Assembly (NCBI GenBank): GCA_035048485.1
Contig: CM068583.1
Coordinates: 44,297,042-44,361,041 of the forward strand
Direction of reading: 5' to 3'
From: Pteria penguin
Taxonomy: Eukaryota; Mollusca; Bivalvia; Pterioida; Pteriidae
Length of the DNA: 64,000 nucleotides
Shown: in pieces, positions 26,001-33,650 of the stretch
Layout of the letters: the number at the start of each line of letters is the position of its first letter
How positions within the stretch are numbered: the stretch's first letter is position 1
Notes under the pieces: generated by a model
Told to the model about the DNA's origin: nothing
The model's database searches: none
The model's input: the letters and a program-made list of their open reading frames with translations, nothing else
Made by a program: the position numbers and the translations under genes

Positions 26001-26923
26001 AATAAAATATGAAACTGGCTTTATTGTCTAATTAAACCAAATCGATGGATGATTATGCAAAATGATAATTGAAATATCAGTTTTCTTAAACCGATAGCTT
26101 GTGTATTTACAAAGAAATTGAAAGCATAATTAATGATCAATTGGTTGGTTAATCAACAAGTTGAATTTGTTTGATCATAGCTTCATCTAAATTGATCAAA
26201 GACAGCATGTTATTTTGGAATTTAATTTTGAGTATGTGGTAATTACAATCTACTAATTTACTAATGATTTAAGGCAACAAAAATAACATATGATAGGCAT
26301 TTCGGTATTTATTTGGGGCATTTTGGTAAATAAGGGGCATTTCGGTATTTCAAACTACCCCTTACAAACCAATATTGGCAATAACTATTAAGATATAATT
26401 TATTTCGAAACTGTTAGTTTCGGCGCAAAATTAGGAAAATCCTCTCCAAAGGTCTTCATATTTGTAACGCTACAAATAAAAATCTCTTGTTTGACCTCGA
26501 AATATGGCAGACTATGGGAGTAACTCAAATAAATTTTGACTCGGTGAAAACTATATACCTATCCTGTTCCTAAACCAATGTTTTCAATGAAAAATTCTAC
26601 AAACCAATTCACAGCAAGATTTTGATTTATTAATTCACGAGTCAATCTTCCTATATTGGAGCTCACTCGATAACTGAAGTGCGTCTCACGCATGTAAACA
26701 AAGGCACTAAGTAAAGTCTAAAGGTAAACAAACCTTGTTTACAAACATATGTCGGTGCTGTGAAACACTGTGAACAGTACAGTTATTTTTTAATATGCTT
26801 AAAGTCATCTATTGACATTAACTACTTACAAAATTCTGCAATTAAGGGTGTGACTTTGTAGTTCTCTTCACACCAATCTATTGTAGCAGTTGGACTACCC
26901 CATAGCCCATTAACGGGAGCCAT
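10977..26923 (-). CDS. ACER3: Alkaline ceramidase 3-like gene (11 exons, in-frame stop at the end of exon 10)
   Basis: Joining the eleven exons listed separately gives an integral membrane ceramidase of the ACER family, which hydrolyses ceramide to sphingosine and a fatty acid in ER/Golgi membranes. Seen: an N-terminal IDWCEENY block (D16, W17, E19, N21) and E30, matching the family's calcium site; S74 and H78 in [10 protein letters not shown]89 in LLDELPMIY; and H213/H217 in ELHAWWHVL, matching the serine, aspartate and three zinc histidines of human ACER3. Hydrophobic stretches fit seven membrane segments. All ten junctions are GT-AG and phases agree. Length through exon 11 is 264 codons plus stop (human 267). 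Oddity: the last codon of exon 10 is TAG (13869-13871), where human ACER3 has lysine, so the protein as written is 242 residues and lacks only the C-terminal tail. It could be a real allele, a base error or a recent lesion. Identity is very sure; the C-terminal end is not. Confidence 0.93.
12408..12570 (+). mobile_element. tRNA-derived SINE, older copy (ceramidase intron 10)
   Basis: The same family as the copy at 22210: A box TGGTGTAGTGG (12415-12425), B box GGTTCGATTC (12458-12467), middle GTTGGTAACCTCCTGCTTCC, and tail GAAAGCGACGTAAAACACCA with ATCAACCAACAA. It has more differences than the other copy, and its flanking duplication is degenerate (CTATATAGTG/CTACATAGTG). Confidence 0.9.
13869..13905 (-). 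CDS. ACER3: ACER3-like exon 10, last codon TAG
   Basis: A 37-nt exon between ATCTCTCAG and TAG|GTATGT. Read in phase it encodes [12 protein letters not shown] and then TAG. It aligns without gaps to human TRTLYLRYRPKVK, the stop falling on the final lysine. Length (3n+1) is exactly what is needed to keep exons 9 and 11 in frame, so the exon looks real and the stop may be a single-base change (AAG or CAG to TAG). Confidence 0.75.
14052..14156 (-). CDS. ACER3: ACER3-like exon 9 (HAWWH zinc site)
   Basis: A 105-nt exon with acceptor TTTTTTTCTCAG and donor AG|GTGAGT. It carries [20 protein letters not shown], the family's second and third zinc histidines (H213, H217) at the start of the seventh helix. 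It is the most diagnostic exon together with exon 3. Confidence 0.95.
14240..14480 (+). mobile_element. Degenerate SINE-like sequence (ceramidase intron 8)
   Basis: Contains ATGCAAAAGATTCTTCACTG, which matches ACAAAAGATTCCTCACTG in the SINE near 32070, preceded by a weak tRNA-like stretch (GGCTAGTGGGGTACAG...GGGCTCTAGTACC). Strongly diverged. Confidence 0.35.
15605..15875 (+). mobile_element. Dispersed GGTCAAGGTCA-type repeat (ceramidase intron 8)
   Basis: Starts AAGCTGTATTTGTGAAACAC and continues with GGTCATTGTCAAGGTCAAAA, TATGGCCAAGG, an ACAGACAGACAGG word and AATATGCCCCCGA, ending in CCCAAGGGCATAAA. I recall this arrangement as a common molluscan interspersed repeat. No coding capacity. 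Confidence 0.5.
15937..16038 (-). CDS. ACER3: ACER3-like exon 8
   Basis: A 102-nt exon with acceptor ATTTTCAG and donor AA|GTATGT. It encodes a helix ending [16 protein letters not shown], which matches the family's LWNIDNIFC block before the last loop. Phases fit both neighbours. Confidence 0.92.
16351..16406 (-). CDS. ACER3: ACER3-like exon 7
   Basis: A 56-nt exon with acceptor TATGTTTCAG and donor TT|GTAAGA. It encodes [18 protein letters not shown], a membrane helix matching human VMYGMLVFTLVLRSI. It ends with two bases (TT) that join C of exon 8 to make phenylalanine. Confidence 0.9.
16831..16866 (-). CDS. ACER3: ACER3-like exon 6 (36-nt microexon)
   Basis: A 12-codon exon [12 protein letters not shown] between TTTGCAG and CAG|GTAAAG. 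It is phase 0 on both sides and corresponds to the human VYLKVKEPIFHQ stretch at the same place. It is short, so it rests on junctions, phase and homology together. Confidence 0.87.
16974..17740 (-). repeat. 39-bp minisatellite, about 19 copies (ceramidase intron 5)
   Basis: Unit GAAGTTTCATTGAACTCTGA plus CTCTAAATGGAACTGTACT with variants (CACTGA, ATAGAA, GTGCTG) and some short units such as a repeated GAAGTTTGTACT. Its near edge is only ~107 bp upstream, in gene sense, of the 36-nt exon 6. Confidence 0.93.
19260..19500 (+). repeat. Dispersed repeat fragment with GACAGACAGACAGAC (ceramidase intron 5)
   Basis: CTTGACAACAATTTTGGTCA, a GGTCAA word and ATGGACAGACAGACAGACAT resemble parts of the 15605-15875 repeat. 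Fragmentary. Confidence 0.35.
19598..19679 (-). CDS. ACER3: ACER3-like exon 5
   Basis: An 82-nt exon with acceptor TTTTGATAACAG and donor GCT|GTAAGC. It encodes a short polar loop ([11 protein letters not shown]) and then a hydrophobic helix [16 protein letters not shown]. This matches the position of the loop and helix after the D-containing segment in human ACER3, although loop sequence is poorly conserved. Confidence 0.87.
19932..19984 (-). CDS. ACER3: ACER3-like exon 4 (LLDELPMIY block)
   Basis: A 53-nt exon with a CCAG acceptor and a CA|GTAAGT donor, encoding [17 protein letters not shown]. The aspartate D89 matches human D92 of the active site. It leaves two bases (CA) that join the T opening exon 5. 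Confidence 0.93.
20404..20690 (+). repeat. Dispersed repeat with AAGGTCAAAAGTCA words (ceramidase intron 3)
   Basis: Begins GACTGGATTGCAAAGCAAAT (compare GACCGGATTGCAAATGCTAA near 2980). It contains two related halves, each with GGTCAAAAGTCA, AAAGCTCTGGTCAT and GTGTGAAGTAT or GTGAAGTATC. Non-coding. Confidence 0.55.
21862..21914 (-). CDS. ACER3: ACER3-like exon 3 (GSWCFHMTL catalytic block)
   Basis: A 53-nt exon between a TCCTACAG acceptor and a CAG|GTAAGA donor. It encodes [18 protein letters not shown] (first T split with exon 2), near-identical to the human block containing the catalytic serine and first zinc histidine. Here these are S74 and H78. Confidence 0.94.
22210..22383 (+). mobile_element. 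tRNA-derived SINE with perfect 14-bp target-site duplication (ceramidase intron 2)
   Basis: A tRNA-like head with A box TGGTGTAGTGG (22219-22229) and B box GGTTCGATTCC (22262-22272), a family middle region, and tail GAAAGCGACGTAAAACACCA followed by (CAAC)n. TTAAAAGCCATGAG flanks it exactly at 22196-22209 and 22384-22397. It resembles molluscan SINEs such as RUDI in general layout (from memory, not checked). It lies ~90 bp from exon 2, in opposite orientation to the gene. Confidence 0.95.
22474..22584 (-). CDS. ACER3: ACER3-like exon 2 (first membrane segment)
   Basis: The acceptor is TTTTTCAG, and the first two bases (GG) complete a tryptophan codon with exon 1, giving the family's WNTLSN block. 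The hydrophobic run [17 protein letters not shown] follows, then a charged loop (EKHEDRY) and the start of the next helix. It ends A|GTATGT with one leftover base. 111 nt, phases consistent on both sides. Confidence 0.92.
23662..26360. mobile_element. 2.7-kb long-inverted-repeat element with 10-bp TSD (Mutator-like), ceramidase intron 1
   Basis: Terminal inverted repeats at 23662-23730 and 26296-26360 share TAGTTTGAAATACCGAAATG plus further CCCCTTATTTACC.AAATGCC motifs. CTTACAAACC directly repeats at 23652-23661 and 26361-26370. The arms continue inward, diverged: GACGCAAGCCGATT with GGAAGACCA(T/C)GTGA occur inverted at 24512-24735 and 25530-25610, and GGCGTCGAGC at 24031 and 25870. Long TIRs with a 9-11-bp duplication fit a Mutator-like (MULE) non-autonomous element. 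No transposase is seen. Confidence 0.8.
25861..25882. other. Short perfect hairpin
   Basis: GTCGAGCA AA TGCTCGAC has 8-bp perfect arms inside the right arm of the long-inverted-repeat element. The left arm has only GGCGTCGAGCT, so the hairpin arose or was lost on one side. Confidence 0.5.
26830..26923 (-). CDS. ACER3: ACER3-like exon 1 (start codon, calcium site)
   Basis: ATG at 26923-26921 on the minus strand opens a 31-codon exon beginning MAPVNGLWG, which closely resembles the human ACER3 N-terminus in spacing. It holds IDWCEENY and IAEF, the aspartate, tryptophan, glutamate and asparagine ligands of the family's calcium site. It ends with one base (T) before a GTAAGT donor. Start choice rests on homology and on the fit of the residue numbering (three less than human). 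Confidence 0.93.
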
Positions 26924-27140
26924 TGCGAAACGTAGATCACACTTTGATCTGTTGCGCGTTTGAAATATCGACCGAACCTCGTAGACTAAAAGAACGTCTG
27001 AATGCCAATGTAGAAAACCAAAACAAAACCAAATGTTCCGCTTTTTTTATGTTGGCAACGGCGATTTCAAAATAGAGGTTAAAAGAAAAACCCTCTGGCA
27101 TTTAAAACTGCCGAGAAAAACATCATAATTACGTATTCTA
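26924..27140 (-). promoter_or_regulatory. Putative 5' UTR/promoter of the ceramidase gene
   Basis: Sequence directly 5' of the ACER3-like ATG. GC-richer than the introns, with CG dinucleotides (ACGCGCAAC, GTCGATAT) and no repeats. Assignment is positional only. Confidence 0.3.
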
Positions 27141-27469
27141 CGCATGATCTCCATTCCCGTCGTTACAACTATTACATATTACGTTTGCCGCTATGATTAT
27201 ATCATTTCCGTCAGGAAAGTAGCACTCCTTGCATAATCTTAATATAAAATGGAAAGGAAGTTGTAGAAAAAAGTAACATTTTGTGTAAATTCAATAAATA
27301 AATCAAGATTTCAACATATCCGCCCCACGGATTTTCCCCTGTCTATGATACACGTAATAATTTTTAAGAAGTCCTCCTGACCCCAAAAATTACGTTAACT
27401 GTGAGACTGATGTTTTGAGTGGCAAAATCATCATTGTTCCTGAAAAATGACGTAAGACACAATCAATAC

Positions 27470-27658
27470 TATAGACCCTTTCGCTATTACTGCGGGACTA
27501 ACATTTTGATTGGCAAATCATTTTTAATGAAAACGTTTCCCATAAAAATTTTGATGTCATAATAAAAAATTGATTGTCTCTGACGTCATATTGCGGCAAC
27601 AGTTATCATTTTGCCAATTCAAAATGTTAGTCCCGCAGTAACTTCGAAATGGCCTATA
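27470..27658. mobile_element. ~190-bp hairpin MITE
   Basis: Inverted ends TATAGACC...TTACTGCGGGACTAACATTT TGA and its reverse complement near 27604-27658 (AAAATGTTAGTCCCGCAGTAA...GGCCTATA). About 50 bp of near-matching arms enclose ~75 bp that includes a TGACGTCA palindrome. No coding capacity. Confidence 0.8.
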
Positions 27659-28620
27659 TTTACCCTTTCTTCCTGTCACTAATCGTAATTTGACAGTGTG
27701 ATGAGGTCATCTGACGTAAAAAAAAAAGCCGCAAAATTTTTGTTAAAATAACGCCTTTTTTTTTTTTATTATCAAGAAGAGCCTTATATGCTTTTGTAGT
27801 TTTTATTTTTTAATATTCATCATTGTCATTAATTTTTTCTTGATGATATATTCCACCCTTGGAAATATCTCCTGGATATTGATCCCTCTTTGTCAATAGA
27901 ATGTGATACTGATTAGAGAAATGGAAAACGACAAAACGACTTTTATACGAAACTCAATTGACTGTTTCTATATGTAATATATATCTACACTGACGGTGTC
28001 AATACATTTATTAATTAATTCATTGTTAAGAAAATATTACGAATGACGACTGCAAAGAAGGATAATTAAGACAGAAAACGGTTGATCAGGAATCAGTCTA
28101 CTGTTAAAGGAATTATATGCAAGGTTACCAAAATTGAACCATGCTGTACAGAAGTGACCTTGAGTCATGTACAATCTCAAGCCTTATCGTAAGCTTACTG
28201 ATATCGCCTGAGGTACCTATAACTATACAAAGCCATGGGATCAGTGCATCTGCACCAGAAAGAATGAAGTGTACATCTATGTTACATCTCCTATTACATA
28301 TGTTATATATGAGAATGATACAAATTAATTTCTATTTCTATTAATGTACATTCTGTATGTGAAGGCCTGATAGAGCAATAACCTCCTATTATGGGACCCA
28401 TATGGCGCGTAACATTATATTACTCAACTTGGACATTCCGACCCCGACGACCAAGGTCTGCCTGGTAATACATGCATCTCGTAACCGGTTATATTTACCA
28501 TAGATAAGATTCACTTTCAACCATAACATTGAGAACGGTAGGTCAGAATATCAAAAACTTTTTCATACATGGGTTATTAGTAGTATAGAATTTATGTGTG
28601 AATTGTATCTCTTCATTTAA

Positions 28621-28622
<2 letters not shown>

Positions 28623-28695
<73 letters not shown>
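28623..28695. repeat. (AT)n microsatellite
   Basis: About 73 bp of pure AT dinucleotide, 44 bp before the hairpin element. Confidence 0.97.
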
Positions 28696-28697
<2 letters not shown>

Positions 28698-28738
28698 AGC
28701 AATTTACATCAGTACATCAATTGTCTTCAAATTGTTTA

Positions 28739-28904
28739 AGAAATAACAACTACCTAGCCCTGGTTTATTGTACAGCAATTCCCCGAGTCGCATGAACCAA
28801 TCAAATTATCACCGTGTCGCCATGCGCCATGTGATAATTTGATTGGATCATGCGACGAAGGGAATTACTGGAAAACAAACCAAGGCTAGGTAGTTGTTAT
28901 TTCT
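28739..28904. mobile_element. 166-bp near-perfect hairpin (MITE-like)
   Basis: The left arm AGAAATAACAACTACCTAGC...CAATCAAATTATCAC pairs with the right arm GTGATAATTTGATTGG...GCTAGGTAGTTGTTATTTCT with a few mismatches. Arms are about 75 bp around a ~17-bp loop containing CATGCGCCATG. A cruciform or MITE-like structure with no coding capacity. Confidence 0.85.
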
Positions 28905-29027
28905 CTTCTAATATGAACAATTGCAGACGACAAATTCAGTTACGTAAAAGTAAATAATTCAGTTTTCAGAAAATGAATCGGGCGGAACATTAAGAACTGT
29001 GGTTACATAGTAGACGTGGCGTGGTGT

Positions 29028-29400
29028 GCCCACAGTTTATTAAATCGTGGCCACAGTTGACTAAATCGTTCCCACAGTTTATTAAATCGTGGCCACAGTT
29101 TATTAAATCGTGGCCACAGTTTACTAAACTGTGCCCACAGTTTATTAAATTGTGGCCACAGTTTACTAAATTGTGCGCACAGTTTAGTAAACTGTGGCCA
29201 CGATTTAATAAACTGTGGCCACGATTTAGCTAAACTGTGGCCACGATTTAATAAACTGTGCGCATAGTTTAGTAAACTGTGGCCACGATTTACCTAAACT
29301 GTGGCCACGATTTAATAAACTGTGGCCACGATTTAGCTAAAGTGTACCACGATTTAATAAACTGTGTGCACAGTTTAGTAAACTGTGGCCACGATTTAAT
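29028..29400. repeat. Head-to-head 21-bp tandem array (large palindrome)
   Basis: About 7 copies of CCACAGTTTATTAAATCGTGG run to 29176. From there, about 10 copies of the reverse complement (CCACGATTTAATAAACTGTGG and variants) run to 29400. The turn is the palindrome TGTGCGCACA at 29172-29181. The whole can fold on itself. Confidence 0.93.
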
Positions 29401-29744
29401 ATTTTTTTTCACACATGTCCGCTTACAGCCACCGTAGGATTTCGTTCAGTGACCAATATCATATTTGTCAAAAGAAAGATAGACCGGGAAAAGTCGGAAA
29501 TTTCCTCATTAAAGATCGATGTCCATTTTATCCAAGTAATATAACATCCTGCACTTTGTACAAATGTAGGTGAAATACAATCCAGCATGACAGTAACAAA
29601 ACAAAACCCTTGGATTGACATTTCCTATCTATATAATAGATTGCCATGAAAGTATACCTCATTCCAGGCACACGTCTGTACATACCCTTGGATTGTAAAT
29701 TAAACCCCACATTCCCATAGAAAATGTCAAGGAGACGTTTCATT

Positions 29745-30704
29745 AGGGACCATGCAATATTTATCACCGGGGTGGGACCGGTGCAAAATGTGATGGGACA
29801 TACACTTTTTATGACCATACAGCATTGGACAGAGATATTTTTCACAGAGATTCTGCATGGGACAACTACTTTTTTTTACTACAATGCACTGATTTTTTGA
29901 TGATTTAATAAACTTTGAACAACTAAAACATGGATAACCAATCATAAAAATAAAAGTAAACCTTGATACACTTAAACAAAATCATAAAACAATCACTCTT
30001 TGCTTTGCAACATAAAAATAAATGACCGAAATATGAAATATCTGCCAACACATTAAGTCATACAATCACAAGAATTATTACATAAAAGAGGAAAGAAAGT
30101 GAATCTGAAGAAAGTGAATCTGAATTTCTGCCTGTTGTTTCCCATACATAACGCAAGATTACTCTTTGTAACTTCATGAAACAATGTCATAAATTTGTGC
30201 TTATAAAGATACTCTTTGTGATTGTATCATATCTAAAATATAATAATGATGATCACTTTGCCTAGTATTTGTTTTGTGATAGAAAAAGGCATAGGAAGTA
30301 TGGCCAGGGGTCACACTTATACATATGACATAGTAATGCTTCATTTGAACAGTTTTGTTATTAGTATCATTTTTATGCTTCACTAAATGATATGTAATAT
30401 ATTTTTACAATAGTTAAATTATACAATGCTTTAGGAAAAGCAGTTTACTCATTGATATTTCCAAATACATATACATGTACAAACATTTTATATTGTGTGT
30501 TAGCTGATAAGATGTTTATACATACATAAACATTAAAACTATACCAAACATTGTGATTTGTGATGGGACATGTACTTTTTCACTTAAAATTGATATGGGA
30601 CCATTACTTTTTTGAAAGAAGTATGCATGGGACACATACATTCTATCAAATCAAATTTCCAAATGCACCGGTCCCACCCCGATGATAAATATTGCATGGT
30701 CCCT
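29745..30704. mobile_element. 960-bp element with 41-bp terminal inverted repeats
   Basis: AGGGACCATGCAATATTTAT...GGGGTGGGACCGGTGCA at 29745-29785 recurs inverted at 30664-30704 with one mismatch by eye. Inside both ends are GATGGGACAT.(C/T)ACTTTTT words. The interior is AT-rich and non-coding. I found no clear target-site duplication. A non-autonomous DNA-transposon type is likely. Confidence 0.8.
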
Positions 30705-30839
30705 CATGCAAATTAAATGGCTATGCTTGTTCTAAGTATTGATCTACAGGTAAAACAAACTTTTTTTTGTTAGAAATGATAGAGTTATTATACTCAACAA
30801 CCCATATGGCATTCTGACATTTCACTGAAATCTGTGTCA

Positions 30840-31190
30840 TATTGTACATCTTCACCCATAAAAGGCATTCTCCCAGGAGACTGGCTATATAGTAGCTCTT
30901 TCCCCACACAGAAGGTCTTTCCCCCGGAGGACTATCTATATAGCACCTATTCTTCCTCAGGGAAAATTTGCGGTATGGTAGTTCTTCCCTGTTTCAAACC
31001 ATTGCAGACTAGCTAGACAGTAGCTTTTCTTATGCCATGGCTGTTGGGGCGGGTGGGTGTAGGGTGATCATATAGTAGCTCTTCTCTTACATGTAAGGTT
31101 CCCCTCAAGACTATATTTTGTAGTGGTCTCCTTATTCTTCCTAATGCCGTATGCTGACATATATTTGTAGCTTTTACATGAAGTGGCACA
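30840..31190 (-). repeat. Degenerate ~50-60-bp repeats, inverted relative to 33390-33585
   Basis: Repeating words TATATAGTAGCTCTTTCCCC, AGGTCTTTCCCCCGGAGGACT and TTCTTCC. The reverse complement of the segment just before the satellite contains the same order (TATATAGTAGCTCTTCCCCC, AGGTCTTCCCCC). Confidence 0.6.
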
Positions 31191-31360
31191 TTATTATACA
31201 CAGGGACATATATGTATCTTAGATATGTACGTCCCTGTCATAAATTACCGATATTTTTTTCATATAAAAGTTTTGAATAAAAGATATCAATACATGCAAT
31301 TGTGCGTAGGTCTGTATAAACCGCAGTTAGAATACTTAGTAGGTATACCATAAATGAACC

Positions 31361-31831
31361 GTTGATATAATAAAATCAGATTGTTGATATCATAAAATTG
31401 AAGTTGTGATAACATAAATACTGGATATTTTATGATATCACAGATTTGATTTTTATAGTATCATATCATGATTTTCGGATACTACACATACTTTTATGAA
31501 TTACCAAAATTCGATTTTATGATATAATACAATACTCATTATTATACGATATTGCGAAATCGATTTTTTGATTTCAATAACTCATTTTATGATATAATAA
31601 TAAAAAAAAAATAATGATATCATATAATCCTTAACATTTAAGATATCACAAAATCGATTTTACGATATTATTAATGCGAATCTGTGATATCATAAAATGA
31701 TTTAATGACATCATAATTTGATTTTGTGATTATTATTATTAATTTTACGATATCATAGGTAATTTTGTGGTATCGTGAATAAGATTTATTAATAAATCAA
31801 TAATTCTATTTGTGATATCATAAATTACTTA
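31361..31831. repeat. AT-rich cluster of TGATATCATAAAAT palindromic words
   Basis: Many irregularly spaced copies of (T)GATATCATAAAAT and its reverse complement ATTTT(G/A)TGATATCA in both orientations. A decayed palindromic tandem repeat, with no fixed period seen. Confidence 0.75.
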
Positions 31832-31929
31832 ATAAGTAGCAATAAGTAGTAAAATGGTGCTTCATAAGTGTAAATCCGGGGGCCCCGTTCAATCTAATTA
31901 AAATAAGAATTTCTCTTATCACTCCATGA

Positions 31930-32150
31930 TTCTGATTTGCTCAGTTGGTAAGACGCTTGGCTCATAACGGAAAGGTCGTAAGTTCGAGTCCAACCGCATC
32001 CGAGTAGATATCCTGTCTTTCAAACGAGTCAGTTTAAACCGAAGCACCGTGTCACGGTAGGCATAGCGCACAAAAGATTCCTCACTGCTTCGGAAGGGTT
32101 CGTTGTAAAGAAATACATTTCTGTACATTGTATTAGGTAGATACCGTCAC
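31930..32150 (+). mobile_element. tRNA-derived SINE-like sequence with tRNA-Met-like head
   Basis: Head GCTCAGTTGGTAAGACGCTT GGCTCATAACGG...GGTCGTAAGTTCGAGTCC has A and B boxes in tRNA spacing and CAT at the anticodon place. It is followed by a region with ACAAAAGATTCCTCACTGCT. It does not pair as an intact tRNA (no matching acceptor stem seen). Confidence 0.75.
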
Positions 32151-32159
32151 CATACACAC

Positions 32160-32256
32160 GAAAGACAAGATACTTGTGTGCCGTCGGTTGTGCTCGAACG
32201 TGGGACCTCCCAGTCACCAGTCAGGTGCCTTAACCGACTGAGCCACGCAGGCTAAA
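32160..32256 (-). mobile_element. Second tRNA-derived SINE head, facing the first
   Basis: On the minus strand: GCGTGGCTCAGTCGGTTAAG GCACCTGACTGG...GGTCCCACGTTCGAGC, with A and B boxes. It converges on the 31930 SINE, with the two heads about 240 bp apart at opposite ends. Confidence 0.75.
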
Positions 32257-32820
32257 AATACTTGAGAAAACTTGTAAAGCTGTAAAATGAAATAAAAAGA
32301 AAGAAAAATCTGAGAAAAATAAGAGTGAAAATTATTTTTTGACTTGAAAATTGTAAATCTTAAACATACATTTTTTCTTATAAAAGATAACAAACCAATG
32401 ATTTAATGTGTCTCAGTACTAAATAAAGCAAGAAAATGACACAAAATCATGTGCAAATGACGAAGTCGGAAAAGAGACAAAAAGAAAGGGAAAAAAACGC
32501 AAAAAAATATATATATCCATCTAGATTTAACACTTGTAAGAGATCCTTGAGAAATCTAAAAGAAAAACGAGGAAGAAAATTTATATTTAAAAATGATATA
32601 ATTTTAAAAATCTAACTACTGTCATAAAATGTCGCAGTAAAAATGAAAGTTTTAGCACGGGGAAATGATCGACTTTTTAAATCATGATTTCGCCAATCTA
32701 ATAAAGATTCATGTCTCGAACCGCACCTTCTACCCGGACATCTAACAAAATCACGTTTGGGGTCACATCAGAGGGAACCTTTGTATGTGTATACATTAGT
32801 TGAAATTAGAAAGTAGATAT

Positions 32821-32900
32821 GAACTCCCATTTGATGTACGAGGGAAGAACTCCCATTTGATGTACGGAGGAGGAACTCCCATCTGATGTACGAAGGAAGA
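32821..32900 (+). repeat. 26-bp tandem repeat, 3 copies
   Basis: GAACTCCCATTTGATGTACG plus (A/G)(G/A)GGA, starting at 32821, 32847 and 32873. Confidence 0.9.
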
Positions 32901-33389
32901 ACCATAACAAATATCACCTAAAACCATATTTTCATTAGAGTCAAGGGCAGCGCAATATCTAAATATATATAAGTACATAAGTATGAAGTGGAAGTCAGCG
33001 ATCCGATTAGCTAATGCGAAAGTTGCCGAATCAGATGCGATTTCAACACGGTGTTGTTAGATGTTTTAGTAGCGGATGTGGATCGAGACATTGAATTTTT
33101 ACTAGATTGGATGGACCCCCATAACTTTTACTTGGTTTCGCGTTAATACGACCAAATTTACACACGTATGGAAAAAATGTGCTACAACATATGTACAAAA
33201 GTAAAGCCACATCTTCAATTTCACACTCATTTGCAGAATTTGCATTTAACTGTAAGCAAACCTATTCATACGATCAAACTTGCGTACCTAAGTAAATATT
33301 ATCAATGTGCGAAAATTACTTAAACTACAAAAAGTTGTGCAAGTCGTGTCATGTGAACAGGGCTTTAGAAACTTTGTTACTGTATCAAT
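32901..33389. other. No recognisable feature
   Basis: Single-copy-looking DNA of moderate GC. No exon, repeat or RNA gene seen. Confidence 0.4.
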
Positions 33390-33585
33390 TTTGGATGAGG
33401 GGGAAGACCTCCTATGGGGGAAGAGCTACTATATGAGGAAGGAAAATGCTACCATAAGGGGGAAGCCTCTCTGTATTGTAGGATTTCTCTCTGGGGAAAG
33501 CTGGCCAGTCTTCCGGGGGATATACTATATAGCCATGCGGTATTCGGGGGGAAGACTTTCTAAGAGGAAGAGTTACTATACGACA
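33390..33585 (+). repeat. G-rich degenerate repeat abutting the satellite
   Basis: Repeating GGGGGAAGA(C/G)CT and CTACTATAT words, the reverse complement of the 30840-31190 repeat. The 105-bp array begins within a few bases of its end (GAGTTACTATACGACATGAG). Confidence 0.6.
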
Positions 33586-33590
33586 TGAGC

Positions 33591-33650
33591 GTGGCTCAGT
33601 GGGTAGCATGCTTTACTCATCGCTGAGTGGTCATATGCTCCAGTCTGTGT
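33591..33650 (+). repeat. First satellite unit with tRNA-like head
   Basis: The boundary unit reads GCGTGGCTCAGTGGGTAGCA instead of the internal GTGACTCAGTGGGTATCA. It keeps the TGGCTCAGTGGG form expected of a tRNA A box and has a private CATATGCTCC where others have CGGGCTCC. It looks like the least converted unit at the array edge. Confidence 0.6.

Noticed and set aside
29409..29945. Minus-strand frames at 29.4-29.9 kb as genes
   Set aside because: They overlap the 41-bp-TIR element and contain no family motif.
31934..31992. tRNA-Met gene (CAT at the anticodon position)
   Set aside because: No matching acceptor stem is seen, and it continues into a SINE-like body.
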